From Paenibacillus_AB sp036577625 (lineage in GTDB: Bacteria; Bacillota; Bacilli; Paenibacillales; NBRC-103111): 64,000 nt of DNA. Below are positions 54,465 through 62,876 of this stretch, piece after piece. The stretch spans positions 1 through 64,000 of the forward strand of contig NZ_JARBDC010000060.1 of assembly GCF_036577625.1 (NCBI RefSeq), in the 5' to 3' direction. Position 1 is the first letter of the stretch. Each line of letters begins with the position of its first letter. Under the pieces are notes generated by a model. It made no database searches, was not told the DNA's origin, and saw only the letters and a list, made by a program, of their open reading frames with translations. Made by a program: the position numbers and the translations under genes.

Positions 54465-54494
54465 ATTTTAAGGTCGATTAGCAGGAAATGTAAA
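54465..54494 (-). promoter_or_regulatory. Promoter of the Xre gene
   Basis: On the minus strand there is a -35 TTTACA (54489-54494), an 18-nt spacer and a -10 TAAAAT (54465-54470). Confidence 0.65.
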
Positions 54495-54510
54495 ATATTA
54501 TTTTGATGTC

Positions 54511-54565
54511 TTGTGTAAAATATTGGAAATACCATATAATAAAAATAACGGTTAAACGTTATTTT
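54511..54565 (+). promoter_or_regulatory. Recombinase operon promoter and palindromic operator
   Basis: A -35 TTGTGT (54511-54516), an 18-nt spacer and a -10 TATAAT (54535-54540) are followed at once by a perfect 9-bp inverted repeat AAAATAACG (54542-54550) and CGTTATTTT (54557-54565) with a 6-nt gap. The palindrome covers the transcription start, so a dimeric repressor bound there would block it. The divergent Xre gene is the obvious candidate. Confidence 0.7.
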
Positions 54566-54624
54566 ATGGTACATATCCACAGGTCGTAACATGGACTCAA
54601 ATCACTGTAACGGGAGGGCTAACA

Positions 54625-55407
54625 ATGGTGCAAAAAGCGGTTGGGTACGTTCGTGTATCAACTTACGGACAAATGAAAGAAGGTTACAGTCTTACATATC
54701 AGCGTGAAGAAATAGAAAGCTATTGCCAAAAGAACGGTATCGAATTGATAGGCATATATGAAGACCAAGGTCAAAGTGGTGCAACCGTTGATGAGGAAGG
54801 ATTAACGGTAGAACGTGACGGTCTTCAAGACCTACTGGCTGAACTGAAATATAACAAAGTGGACTATGTAATAGTGCTGAACACTTCTCGCTTATGGCGT
54901 TCAGATATGGCGAAGGTACTCATTCAACGTGAGTTCAAGAGAAACAAAGTCGATGTAAAAGCGATTGAGCAAACCACATACAGTATTTATGCAAATGACC
55001 CGAACGATTTTCTTATTAATGGCATGATGGAGTTACTTGACCAGTACCAACGCTTAGAAATCGCTATGAAACTTAGCCGCGGCAGAAGAAAGAAAGCCGA
55101 ACAAGGCGGTTATGCAGGGGGCGGTGTACCGTATGGATATAACTGCCCTAAAGGTCAGAAGGAACTGCAAATAAACTGGGATGAAGCAACTGCAATATTA
55201 CGGTTATTTGAACTGCGAGAGCTGTTCCCTGATTGGTCGCTTTCAGAATATGCGTACCAACTTAACTATGACGGATTTTCAACAGCAAAAGGCAAGCGGT
55301 TTACAAAGGTACAGGTCAAATGCATATTAGACCGAGAAGATTTCTACAAAGGGCTGTATTGTTACGGTGAAATCACCTCAACAGGACAGTATTCGGCGAT
55401 TATCTAA
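54625..55407 (+). CDS. Serine recombinase lacking zinc-ribbon and coiled-coil parts
   Basis: This 260-aa protein has a resolvase catalytic domain with nucleophile Ser12 (GYVRVSTYG) and the NTSRLWRSD arginine motif, then a Recombinase domain that ends exactly where a zinc ribbon would begin (YKGLYCYGEITSTGQYSAII-stop). Full large serine recombinases are 450-560 aa. The clean end and preserved motifs suggest a naturally short or split form, not random decay. It starts the recombinase operon, where SCC elements have ccrA. Confidence 0.82.
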   Translation: MVQKAVGYVRVSTYGQMKEGYSLTYQREEIESYCQKNGIELIGIYEDQGQSGATVDEEGLTVERDGLQDLLAELKYNKVDYVIVLNTSRLWRSDMAKVLIQREFKRNKVDVKAIEQTTYSIYANDPNDFLINGMMELLDQYQRLEIAMKLSRGRRKKAEQGGYAGGGVPYGYNCPKGQKELQINWDEATAILRLFELRELFPDWSLSEYAYQLNYDGFSTAKGKRFTKVQVKCILDREDFYKGLYCYGEITSTGQYSAII

Positions 55408-55499
55408 AAAAGTTTTCAAGTCAACTTAAATAAATCGCCCCAAAAGATATATATTAGTCAGCTTCAGCTTGAAGCATTATCTCTTTGGGAGGAATTACC

Positions 55500-55781
55500 A
55501 TGTTAAACAAGCAAACAGGCAAGTGGCAAACAGTCCAGTCGTCCGAGCAGTTAGTAAAGACTGCACAGAAATTAAGGCAACAGATAAAGGGACTCGACAT
55601 TGCAATACGTCAATTGGTCTTGTACAAGCCTTGCGAATGGGGCGAAACAGTTGATACAGCAAGCATGGACTGGGTATTGAAAGAACTACAGTCAAGGAAA
55701 CTTGAGCTTGAGAAAGAAAGCTTTCAAGTTAGGGCTAAGATTCAGTTGCAAAATCTGTCGGCTGAATTGCCTCTTTTCTAA
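55500..55781 (+). CDS. Small coiled-coil protein in the recombinase operon
   Basis: This 93-aa protein (MLNKQTGKWQTVQSSEQLVK...) is helical with a C-terminal coiled-coil tendency (ELQSRKLELEKESFQVRAK). A GGGAGG site lies 6 nt before the ATG. Its location between two recombinase genes suggests it may act as a detached helical module or directionality factor; this is inference only. Confidence 0.65.
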   Translation: MLNKQTGKWQTVQSSEQLVKTAQKLRQQIKGLDIAIRQLVLYKPCEWGETVDTASMDWVLKELQSRKLELEKESFQVRAKIQLQNLSAELPLF

Positions 55782-55793
55782 TAGGTGCTGACT

Positions 55794-55916
55794 ATGACAA
55801 ACCATCAAAGATCAACAATAATAACCGCGTCGGAAGCTGATGTAAAGCGGCTTGAACTCATCAGCGTGTTAGCAAGCATTATTAGAAACTATGCAACAAT
55901 GCTAAACAGCAAATAA
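55794..55916 (+). CDS. Very small protein in the recombinase operon
   Basis: A 40-aa frame (MTNHQRSTIITASEADVKRL...) has AGGTG 6 nt before its ATG, starting 12 nt after the previous stop. It reads as one or two helices. Short proteins in this position could be recombination directionality factors, but nothing here proves it. Confidence 0.5.
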   Translation: MTNHQRSTIITASEADVKRLELISVLASIIRNYATMLNSK

Positions 55917-55975
55917 GGTTTCGGGCAGGTTCTCTTCGGATAACTTGCCCGAATTTTAAAATGGAGGAAATGACA

Positions 55976-57634
55976 ATGGGCGATAAACAGCTTGCTGTAA
56001 TATATACAAGAGTATCAACCGAGGAACAGAAAAACGGTGGTAACTCCTTACAAGCGCAAGAGGACGAGTTAATTAAGTATGCCGAACAAAAGGGTCTAAA
56101 GGTTGTTAGGGTTTATTGTGATGGCGGTTATTCTGGTAAAGATTTTAATAGACCCGAGTTTCAGAAAATGATGAAAGACTTAGAAAAGGGCGAATTTCAA
56201 ATTATTTTGGCTTGGCGTGTTGATAGGATTTCTCGAAATAACAAGGATGTTCTGACGTTAATTGAAAACGAGCTAAGACCACGAAACTGTAAGCTTCTTA
56301 TTAGCATAGGCGATATTGACAGTTCAACCGATAATGGATTTATGATGATTTCATTATTGGGAACACTTGCGCAACATGAGCGAGCATCCATTATATCAAG
56401 GGTAAAGTTGGGCATGAATAAGAGAGCTTCAGAAGGAAAATGGAACGGTGGATTAATTTACGGATACGATTGCGTCGATAAGAAACTCGTAATAAATGAA
56501 GCAGAGAGCGATGTTATTCGGAATATCTTTCAAATGCGATTAGACGGCATGGGATATAAAGCAATCGCCCACAGGCTCAACGAACGTGGCATTACAACGA
56601 AAACGGGAAAGTTATTCAGTATTTTTAGCATTAAGACAATACTGACGAACCCGACCTATATTGGACAGAATCGGTGGTCATATCATCAAGACTGGAATAT
56701 TCGCCGACGTAAAGGAAAAAATGAAGAACCAATTTTAGTCGAGGGACAGCATGAGGCAATCATTAGTTTAGAACTTTGGAACAAGGTACAGGCGGTTCAA
56801 TTAGCAAGTAAAAATAGCGTTTCAACAAACAAAAATTATAATGGTGAGTTCCTTCTATCTGGCTTACTAAGATGCCCCAAGTGTGGAGCAGGAACGGTAA
56901 TGAGTAAAACGAAAAAATATGATGGTTCGGGGTATCATCTTTATTACATGTGCCAGGCATACCACAGTAAAGGGAAAGTTGCTTGCGGTACAAATTTAAT
57001 TCCAAAAGATCGTATTGAAGGACAGGTAATTACAACCGTTAAAGCCCTACTCCATTCAGAATCAATAATTGATGAAGTGTTAGCAAAGCTCGAACAGGAT
57101 GTGAAGCAAGACACATATGAAATACAACAAACACTGAATTTGGTTGAAAAAGAGCTGACAAGGAACGAAGCCATGCAAAAAAAGCTTGATACCGATTATT
57201 TTGCTGGAGCAATAGCTGCACAACAGCACAGCCGCCTTTCAGAACAATTAAGGGAACGAAACGAGGAGCTAAGTGAGCGGATTGATAGGTTTCAAAGGAT
57301 GTTAGATGCCGAATATGCTAAGATTAAAATTAACAGGGACACCGTAAATCAAGCCTTGATTAATTTCAATTCGTTAATTGATTCGGCAACCAATGAGCAG
57401 AAAAAGGCACTGATTCGGGCATTAGTAAAGCGTGTTGAGGTAGAAACCGACAGGCAAACGATTAAGGATATTACCTTTTGGTTCTTTGATGGGCTTACTT
57501 TACCACTTAGTAAGGTCAGGGGAACCTTACCACAAGTAACGGCAAGTTTTAAGAAGACAGAAGGCCGGATTAGGAATCAATTCCATCGAAAACGAAGGGC
57601 CGTCCCACAAAGGACGGCCCAAAATTGTCTCTAG
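55976..57634 (+). CDS. Large serine recombinase (ccr-like)
   Basis: This 552-aa protein has a catalytic domain (Ser14 in YTRVSTEEQ; AWRVDRISRNNKD), a Recombinase domain (GYKAIAHRLNERGI; NPTYIGQNRW), and a zinc ribbon (CPKCG at about 302; CQAYHSKGKVACGTN). A long coiled coil and a C-terminal tail follow. Size and layout fit CcrB/CcrC-type integrases. The ATG at 55976 has GGAGG 8 nt upstream; the ATG at 55961 overlaps that site. It is expected to catalyse integration at the rlmH att sites. Confidence 0.9.
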   Translation: MGDKQLAVIYTRVSTEEQKNGGNSLQAQEDELIKYAEQKGLKVVRVYCDGGYSGKDFNRPEFQKMMKDLEKGEFQIILAWRVDRISRNNKDVLTLIENELRPRNCKLLISIGDIDSSTDNGFMMISLLGTLAQHERASIISRVKLGMNKRASEGKWNGGLIYGYDCVDKKLVINEAESDVIRNIFQMRLDGMGYKAIAHRLNERGITTKTGKLFSIFSIKTILTNPTYIGQNRWSYHQDWNIRRRKGKNEEPILVEGQHEAIISLELWNKVQAVQLASKNSVSTNKNYNGEFLLSGLLRCPKCGAGTVMSKTKKYDGSGYHLYYMCQAYHSKGKVACGTNLIPKDRIEGQVITTVKALLHSESIIDEVLAKLEQDVKQDTYEIQQTLNLVEKELTRNEAMQKKLDTDYFAGAIAAQQHSRLSEQLRERNEELSERIDRFQRMLDAEYAKIKINRDTVNQALINFNSLIDSATNEQKKALIRALVKRVEVETDRQTIKDITFWFFDGLTLPLSKVRGTLPQVTASFKKTEGRIRNQFHRKRRAVPQRTAQNCL

Positions 57635-57649
57635 AGATAACGGGGTGTT

Positions 57650-58534
57650 TCAGTTGTTGAAGTAGTGGCCCTGTTCAAGGTCCGCGATCAGGGCAGGGTA
57701 CACCGGCTGCCATCCTAAGCGTTCCTTAGTCAGCGCGCTCGACGTTGGATTATCGGTGGAAGCGGCGAAGGAGAGCCACCCGAAGTGAGCGTCTGCCTCT
57801 TCACGGGTTATACTGCGCACCGGCAGGTTTAGTTGACGACCGATGACGCCGGCAATATCCCGGAAGGGCACTCCTTCGTCGGCGACCCCGTGATAGATGG
57901 CTCCCGTGTCGCCCTTCTCAAGCGCCAGTCTGAAGAGACGGGCTGCATCCAACTGATGTACTGCCGGCCATCGGTTGAGTCCATCTCCCACATAGGCCGA
58001 AACCCCTTTCTGGCGCGCGATCCCGATGAGGGTCGGTACGAAGCCCTGCTCGCCCTCACCATGGACGGACGGTGCGAGACGGACGATCGATGACCGCACG
58101 CCGTGGCCAGCCAATGCAAGCGCCGCCTCCTCGGAGCGCCGCGGCGTAGATTGCATCGACGCCTGCTCTTCCGTCCCGAGGATTCCCGGCATGAGCATTA
58201 ACGTGCCCGAGGTGGCCACGAATGGTTTCCCGGTGCCCTTGAGCGCCGCTCCCATCGCCTCGATCGCCAGAGCGTCGGCGGCTGCGGCTGCCTCAAAGCT
58301 GGTGAAGTCGTGTTTGAAGGCCAAGTGAATGACGCCGTCCGCCGACCCAGCGCCTTCTCGCAGGCTGTCAAGGTCATCGAGGTCGCCATGGTGTACGTCG
58401 GCGCCGGCTGCCGTCAACGCTGCGGCAGACCTATCCGAGCGGGCAAGTCCGACAACCCGATGCCCGGCATCGAGAAGTTCGCGTACGACGGCAGAACCGA
58501 TGAAACCCGTTGCACCCGTTACAAATACACGCAT
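57650..58534 (-). CDS. NAD-dependent epimerase/SDR family protein
   Basis: This 294-aa extended SDR has the Rossmann motif TGATGFIGSAVVREL. The usual active-site YxxxK is not obvious; TSGTLMLMPG lies in that region. The gene is strongly GC-rich (LAGHGVRSS, AAADALAIEA) and stands out from the AT-rich element genes beside it, pointing to a separate origin, perhaps an actinobacterial or proteobacterial donor. AAAGGA lies 8 nt before the ATG at 58534; an ATG at 58543 is possible. It diverges from a TetR gene that probably regulates it. Confidence 0.85.
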   Translation of the reverse strand: MRVFVTGATGFIGSAVVRELLDAGHRVVGLARSDRSAAALTAAGADVHHGDLDDLDSLREGAGSADGVIHLAFKHDFTSFEAAAAADALAIEAMGAALKGTGKPFVATSGTLMLMPGILGTEEQASMQSTPRRSEEAALALAGHGVRSSIVRLAPSVHGEGEQGFVPTLIGIARQKGVSAYVGDGLNRWPAVHQLDAARLFRLALEKGDTGAIYHGVADEGVPFRDIAGVIGRQLNLPVRSITREEADAHFGWLSFAASTDNPTSSALTKERLGWQPVYPALIADLEQGHYFNN

Positions 58535-58600
58535 CGTAATCATCCTTTCACCTCAGTGGCATGATTAGGTACAGGAAAGATTATACAGCAAGATGTTAGC

Positions 58601-58677
58601 AAAGTAAACCAAATTAACGAAAATAGTAAAGTTATTAAAATAAGTAAACTGAGTTTGTGATAACGTTAAGTTTGCTA
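58601..58677. promoter_or_regulatory. Divergent SDR-TetR control region with AGTAAA repeats
   Basis: The 180-nt gap contains three AGTAAA-type repeats (near 58602, 58624 and 58642) and a promoter-like TTTGTG with TATACT 16 nt later (to 58681 or so) facing TetR. The repeats and a TAACGTTA palindrome at 58660-58667 are candidate TetR operators. Confidence 0.4.
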
Positions 58678-58714
58678 TACTATTGTGGAGTAAGCATCAA
58701 AGGAGGCTTAAATC

Positions 58715-59356
58715 GTGAGGAAACCGATGAGCGCCGATCACTACTTAAACAAAATTAAGCCGATCGTTCGAAAAACGAAGTTCAGCCAATTGAGAATAGA
58801 CGATATCGCAAAATATATGGATATTAGTAAAGTGACGCTATATAAACATTTTTCATCCAAAGATGATATCATCGAACAGGTTGTCGAATATGAAATTCAG
58901 TACTTGCAGCAGGCTGATATCGTTGTAAATGATGATTCCCTCTCTTATGTAGATCGCTTCCAAAAAACTTTTCTGCAATCGCTGCTGTGCGTTGTTTATT
59001 TATCTGACCTGTTCCTGCAAGATCTCAAGGAATTTTATCCGACGCTTTATGATAAGCTAGTCCTGGCCCAACAAAATCGAAATAAGAATTTACGGACTTT
59101 TTTTGAAACCGGGATGGACCGGAAGGTTTTCAACAGAATGAATCCCATGCTGCCCTTGATTCAAGATGACGCCACGCTGCGGCGCATCATGGAACCGAAT
59201 TTCAGTATTCAATGGTATGATCTCACGTTGAAACAAGCGATAATCGAATATTACAAGATGAAACAATATCAAATGATCAGGCCGGAACATCTGGATTCGA
59301 TTGACGATTCCAATTTTGAGAGTCAGGTAGCGGAAATTTTACTAACAATTTCGTGA
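58715..59356 (+). CDS. TetR/AcrR family transcriptional regulator
   Basis: This 213-aa protein has an N-terminal TetR helix-turn-helix (FSQLRIDDIAKYMDISKVTLYKHFSSKDDIIEQV, about residues 23-56) and an all-helical ligand domain. It starts with GTG after AGGAGG. It is divergent from the SDR gene and likely represses it in response to an unknown ligand. Base composition matches the element, not the SDR gene. Confidence 0.88.
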   Translation: MRKPMSADHYLNKIKPIVRKTKFSQLRIDDIAKYMDISKVTLYKHFSSKDDIIEQVVEYEIQYLQQADIVVNDDSLSYVDRFQKTFLQSLLCVVYLSDLFLQDLKEFYPTLYDKLVLAQQNRNKNLRTFFETGMDRKVFNRMNPMLPLIQDDATLRRIMEPNFSIQWYDLTLKQAIIEYYKMKQYQMIRPEHLDSIDDSNFESQVAEILLTIS

Positions 59357-59378
59357 GCATATCTGTGGGTTGGCTTTT

Positions 59379-59421
59379 AACTTGCCGTTACAGACAGCGC
59401 GGTGAGCCGTATCACAAATAA
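59379..59421 (+). repeat. Attachment site att2 with left arm
   Basis: The core GAGCCGTATCACAAATAA (59404-59421) matches att1 at 15 of 18 positions. The 27 nt at 59379-59405 before and into it are identical to 62877-62903. In frame it reads RGEPYHK-stop like the end of RlmH. It marks the right end of element 1 and the left end of element 2. The 120 nt after it hold no gene. Confidence 0.82.
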
Positions 59422-59529
59422 CGAAAAGCCCTAAACAAGCTCCCCTTTAAGTAGACAGGATTAATAAATAAACCGGCTACTTCAGAGGAGCATATCAGTT
59501 GCCTTAGATGTCGAATTCTTTGGTATCCT

Positions 59530-60404
59530 TTAAAATGGTTTTACCACATCATCTGAATCAGTGGAGTAAGCCAGCTCTTTCTGTGCTTCCAGAGCGGCCA
59601 GTCTGTCCAGCAGGGCTGCCCGGATTTGCTCATAGGCGTCACTGCCCAACGCCATACGTATCGGACCCTCTCCATGGTCGACTCGACGGATAATCTGCTG
59701 CGCCATTTTATCCGGAGATCGCCGACAACCATTTGATTGAACATGCTCATATCTATACCAGGCAGTTCTCCCTTCATCAGGCTAACGAATTGGCCCGCCT
59801 CCGTATCCCGGTATTCGTCCATCCGCTCGCCGAATACGGCGTTGCTTGTAATGAAATTCGTTCGGATGCCGCCGGGCTCCACCATAGAGGTCTTAATATT
59901 GAACGGAGCCACTTCCTTAGCTAGCGCTTCAAAGGCTCCTTCGACCGCCCATTTCGAAGAGCAATACAGTCCCATACCCGGAATAGAATAATGACCCGCC
60001 ATACTCGAAATCTGCACCACGTGACCGCCGCCCTGCTTACGGAAAAAGGGCAGGACTGCACGCGCTGCACGCAGGGAGCCAAGCACATTGGTCATAAACT
60101 GATGCTCAATTTGCCTGTCGCTTGCTTCTTCCACTGCGCCATACAAGCCATAGGCTGCATTATTGACAAACACATCGATCGTGCCCAATTCTGAAAATGC
60201 ACGTTCCACCACTTCAGCAATTTGCTGAGAGTTTGTCAGATCCAAATTAGCCTGCCAAAGTTGTGAGCCATACTGTGCCTGCAGATCATCCAGCACCCCC
60301 GGCTTGCGTACCGTTGCGGCTACACGGTCCCCCCTATCAAGCAACCGGCGAGTTATACGTGAAGCCAAGCCTCCTGACGCTCCTGTAATGAACCATGTTT
60401 GCAT
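59530..60404 (-). pseudogene. SDR family oxidoreductase, frameshifted
   Basis: The N-terminal 220 residues are a normal classical SDR: TGASGGLASRITRRL, NNAAYGLYG, and catalytic YCSSK. After GIDMSMFNQMVVGD the open frame (stop near 59541) turns into unrelated Trp/Arg-rich sequence. A shift of frame near 59715 restores a family-like C-terminus (DKMAQQIIRRVDHG...) ending at 59530. An extra dinucleotide there is the simplest explanation. The enzyme may be inactive or have a changed tail. Confidence 0.75.
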
Positions 60405-60498
60405 GCTAAATACCCTCCAATCTTGTCTTCCGTTGAATCATAAAACAACTGGAGGGTGTTAGCCACAGCACGTCTATTCTATTAACGGGAGTAACAGT

Positions 60499-61353
60499 CT
60501 ACGGTAGCTGCCTGTCCTGCTCCATTAAACGCAATAATCTCTCCTCCGTGCCAGAACCGGGAACCGGAACAAAGAAACACCAGTGCAGTCCCGGGTCATT
60601 ATCGATTACAGCCGCGGAATGGAGCTCGAACTCCATCTCCTGTGCGTCAGGAACACGGAATAAAGCAGTGGCTACGCGTTTTTGTTTGATTTCATATAGC
60701 TCCCAGAAATGTACGAACTCCACGCTTTCCCGCGTCAAGCGTTCGAACCGTTCCATATATAACGGGTTGTTCTTGTAAAGGTCGAAGCTTGCCCGCAGAA
60801 CCGCTACGGAGTAACGGGCAAAACCTTCCCAATTCAGAAGTCTTGTACGGTAATCCGGCTTTAAAAACATAATGTTCATCATATTCCGTTCGTTGTCCGG
60901 CAGACTGCCGAAATCGGCTACGATCAGTTCTGCTGCCCGATTCCAAGCGATAACATCCGTACCTTCGTCCGTGATAAAAGAAGGATAATAAAGTTGATCT
61001 ACGATTTTCTGCAAAACTCCCGCATCCGGCCCTCCGTTATTCGGCACTGTAACGACACTCTCCGCGTCTACATTGGCCAGATCGAACAGATGCTTCTGCT
61101 CATCTTCGTCAAGCTGAAGCGCTTTGCTGATACTTAGCAGCACTTCCGGCGAAGGATTCACCTCCTTGCCTTGCTCCAGCCAGGTATAGTAAGTCACGCT
61201 TATATGGGCAAGATAAGAGACTTCTTCTCTTCGAAGTCCCGGAGTGCGTCTTCGTCCAGGCAGCGGCTGGATCCCTGCCTCTGAAGGCTGCAAGCGTTCT
61301 CTGCGCGATTTTATGAACTCGCCCAATGCGGATGAGAAACGATTTGTTTTCAA
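60499..61353 (-). CDS. MmyB-like helix-turn-helix regulator
   Basis: This 284-aa regulator has an N-terminal HTH (RTPGLRREEVSYLAHISVTYYTWLE) with the PGLRREEVA-type signature, then a MmyB ligand-binding PAS-like domain (ITDEGTDVIAWNRAAELI). Family members often sit beside SDR genes that they regulate, as here. I chose the TTG at 61353 with GAGGTG 6 nt upstream; a GTG at 61362 is the alternative. It follows, in the same direction, upstream of the frameshifted SDR gene. Confidence 0.88.
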   Translation of the reverse strand: MKTNRFSSALGEFIKSRRERLQPSEAGIQPLPGRRRTPGLRREEVSYLAHISVTYYTWLEQGKEVNPSPEVLLSISKALQLDEDEQKHLFDLANVDAESVVTVPNNGGPDAGVLQKIVDQLYYPSFITDEGTDVIAWNRAAELIVADFGSLPDNERNMMNIMFLKPDYRTRLLNWEGFARYSVAVLRASFDLYKNNPLYMERFERLTRESVEFVHFWELYEIKQKRVATALFRVPDAQEMEFELHSAAVIDNDPGLHWCFFVPVPGSGTEERLLRLMEQDRQLP

Positions 61354-61600
61354 GCAGCTCACCTCTAATTACTTATATGGAAGAATACGTATCGTAATTA
61401 AATAAATGGACCCAAAGCACTTCGTACACGATCATTATAATCTCTGTTAAGGTTTCGTGCACATAAAAGAGAACCATAACGAGTACCGATGCTGTTACTC
61501 TCGTTAATAGTATAGACATGCTGTGGCTAACTCCTCCTACCGATAGTACGATTAAGATAATTTACATCAGAGCAGTGCTATCGATAGGAGGCTTTGTATC
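61354..61600. other. Divergent intergenic region
   Basis: About 245 nt separate the MmyB-like regulator from the plus-strand SDR gene. It is AT-rich and must hold both promoters. I see no clear paired -35/-10 and no recognised operator. An AGGAGG at about 61585-61590 serves the SDR gene. Confidence 0.4.
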
Positions 61601-62401
61601 TTGAACAAGTATGCATATAGAAACAAGCTGGCTGTAGTCACCGGTGCTTCATCCGGAATCGGGAAAGCGTATGCCAAAGAACTGGCGGCACGAGGCTGTC
61701 ATGTCGTTCTGGCAGCGCGCTCCAAGGACAAACTGGATGCAATGGCAAGGGAAATCAACCGCCAGTACGGCGTACAGGCTTATGCGCTCGCTTGCGATTT
61801 GTCCAAAGCGAATGCCCCGCGTCAACTGGCCGAACAAATATCCGAACTGGGCTTGTCGGTCGATATTCTCATCAACAACGCAGGCGTTGGCACATATGGC
61901 CGTTTCGAGGAAATAGACCCGGAGCGCGAGCAAGAAGAGATTATGCTGAACACGGCTGCATTAGTCGATCTTACGCATCGGTTGCTGCCCGATATGCTGA
62001 GGCGAGAGGACGGAGTCATCGTTAACGTAGCTTCGATGGCCGCGTTTATGCCTTGTGCTTATTCTACCGTTTACGGGGCTACCAAAGCATTTGTATTGTC
62101 CTTCTCTGAGGCGCTATGGGCGGAAACGCGCGGGCGAGGCGTTCGCGTGCTCGCACTGTGCCCGGGTGCAACCGAGACGGGGTTTTTCGATGCGGTCGGC
62201 AGCGAGGAAATGGGGGCGGGCCAAAAGCTCTCGACCCCGGAGAAGGTTGTACGAGCCGGATTTCGAGGGATTGACCAAGGACGCAGCTATATCATCGATG
62301 GCCGTAACAATTACCTTATGGCTCAAATGGTCCGATTTTTTAGCAGGCGCAGGGTAGCCTTGATCATGGAACGCATGCCAAAGCCAAAAAGACACGGATA
62401 G
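61601..62401 (+). CDS. SDR family oxidoreductase
   Basis: This 266-aa classical SDR has the cofactor motif TGASSGIGKAYAKEL, NNAGVG, and the catalytic pair in YGATK with Ser upstream (VASMAAF). It starts with TTG after AGGAGG. It is probably an NADP-dependent dehydrogenase; substrate unknown. It diverges from the MmyB-like regulator, which probably controls it. Confidence 0.9.
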   Translation: MNKYAYRNKLAVVTGASSGIGKAYAKELAARGCHVVLAARSKDKLDAMAREINRQYGVQAYALACDLSKANAPRQLAEQISELGLSVDILINNAGVGTYGRFEEIDPEREQEEIMLNTAALVDLTHRLLPDMLRREDGVIVNVASMAAFMPCAYSTVYGATKAFVLSFSEALWAETRGRGVRVLALCPGATETGFFDAVGSEEMGAGQKLSTPEKVVRAGFRGIDQGRSYIIDGRNNYLMAQMVRFFSRRRVALIMERMPKPKRHG

Positions 62402-62403
62402 CG

Positions 62404-62797
62404 GGATCGGGTTCTTTTGAGGATCTACAGCTTGTAAACCAATTTAGCGGTAAGTGTGCTTTATCCCAAACGTTATTCGCCAGAACCTATTTTGCTTTCG
62501 AATTGGCACGACGAATCGAAGGAACAGGAGTTTCGTCATTTGCATTTCATCCGGGATGGGTAAAATCCAATCTGACCAGTAATGCTCCTTGGTATTTAAG
62601 GGTAACGGCCCCGTTAATGAATGCAAGGGCACGTTCCGATTGCAAACCGGGGGTTTACGCCGCAGCAGCACAAGAAATTCAGAACATGAATGGAGCCTTT
62701 ATTAACGACAAAATGAAGGTGGTGCCTGTTAGCTAATTTTGATGAAGAAGTGCGAAAACGATTGTGGCGTATGTATGAGGAACTAACCGCCAGGTGA
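62404..62797 (+). pseudogene. SDR oxidoreductase C-terminal remnant
   Basis: A frame from about 62404 reads FEDLQLVNQ, then AFELARRIEGTGVSSFAFHPG, which is the distal half of an SDR. The N-terminal cofactor domain is missing. After VVPVS a stop occurs at about 62734, but another frame continues with FDEEVRKRLWRMYEELTAR-stop (62732-62797), the usual end of this SDR group. So the gene is both truncated and frameshifted. Confidence 0.75.
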
Positions 62798-62832
62798 TGA
62801 TGGCTGGCATGTTTATTCTCCTGAAAAATTGG

Positions 62833-62862
62833 AAGCCTCCTTGCGAAAGGGGGCTTTATTTG
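62833..62862 (+). terminator. Terminator after the SDR remnant
   Basis: Stem AAGCCTCC (62833-62840) with GGGGGCTT (62849-62856, one G-T pair) is followed by TATTTG. It lies 15 nt before the att3 arm. Confidence 0.7.
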
Positions 62863-62876
62863 AAAAGCAGTGAACA

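Larger units (their letters stand above)
45670..59421. mobile_element. SCC-like element 1 integrated at rlmH
   Basis: About 13.7 kb is bounded by att1 in rlmH and att2. It has AT-rich genes unlike the GC-rich flanking chromosome. It carries two large serine recombinase genes (54625-57634), a Rep-like gene, an Xre repressor and candidate defence genes. Integration in the last codons of rlmH by serine recombinases is the defining trait of staphylococcal cassette chromosomes. The recombinases are only ccr-like by type and context; no direct comparison with CcrA/B/C was possible. Confidence 0.8.
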
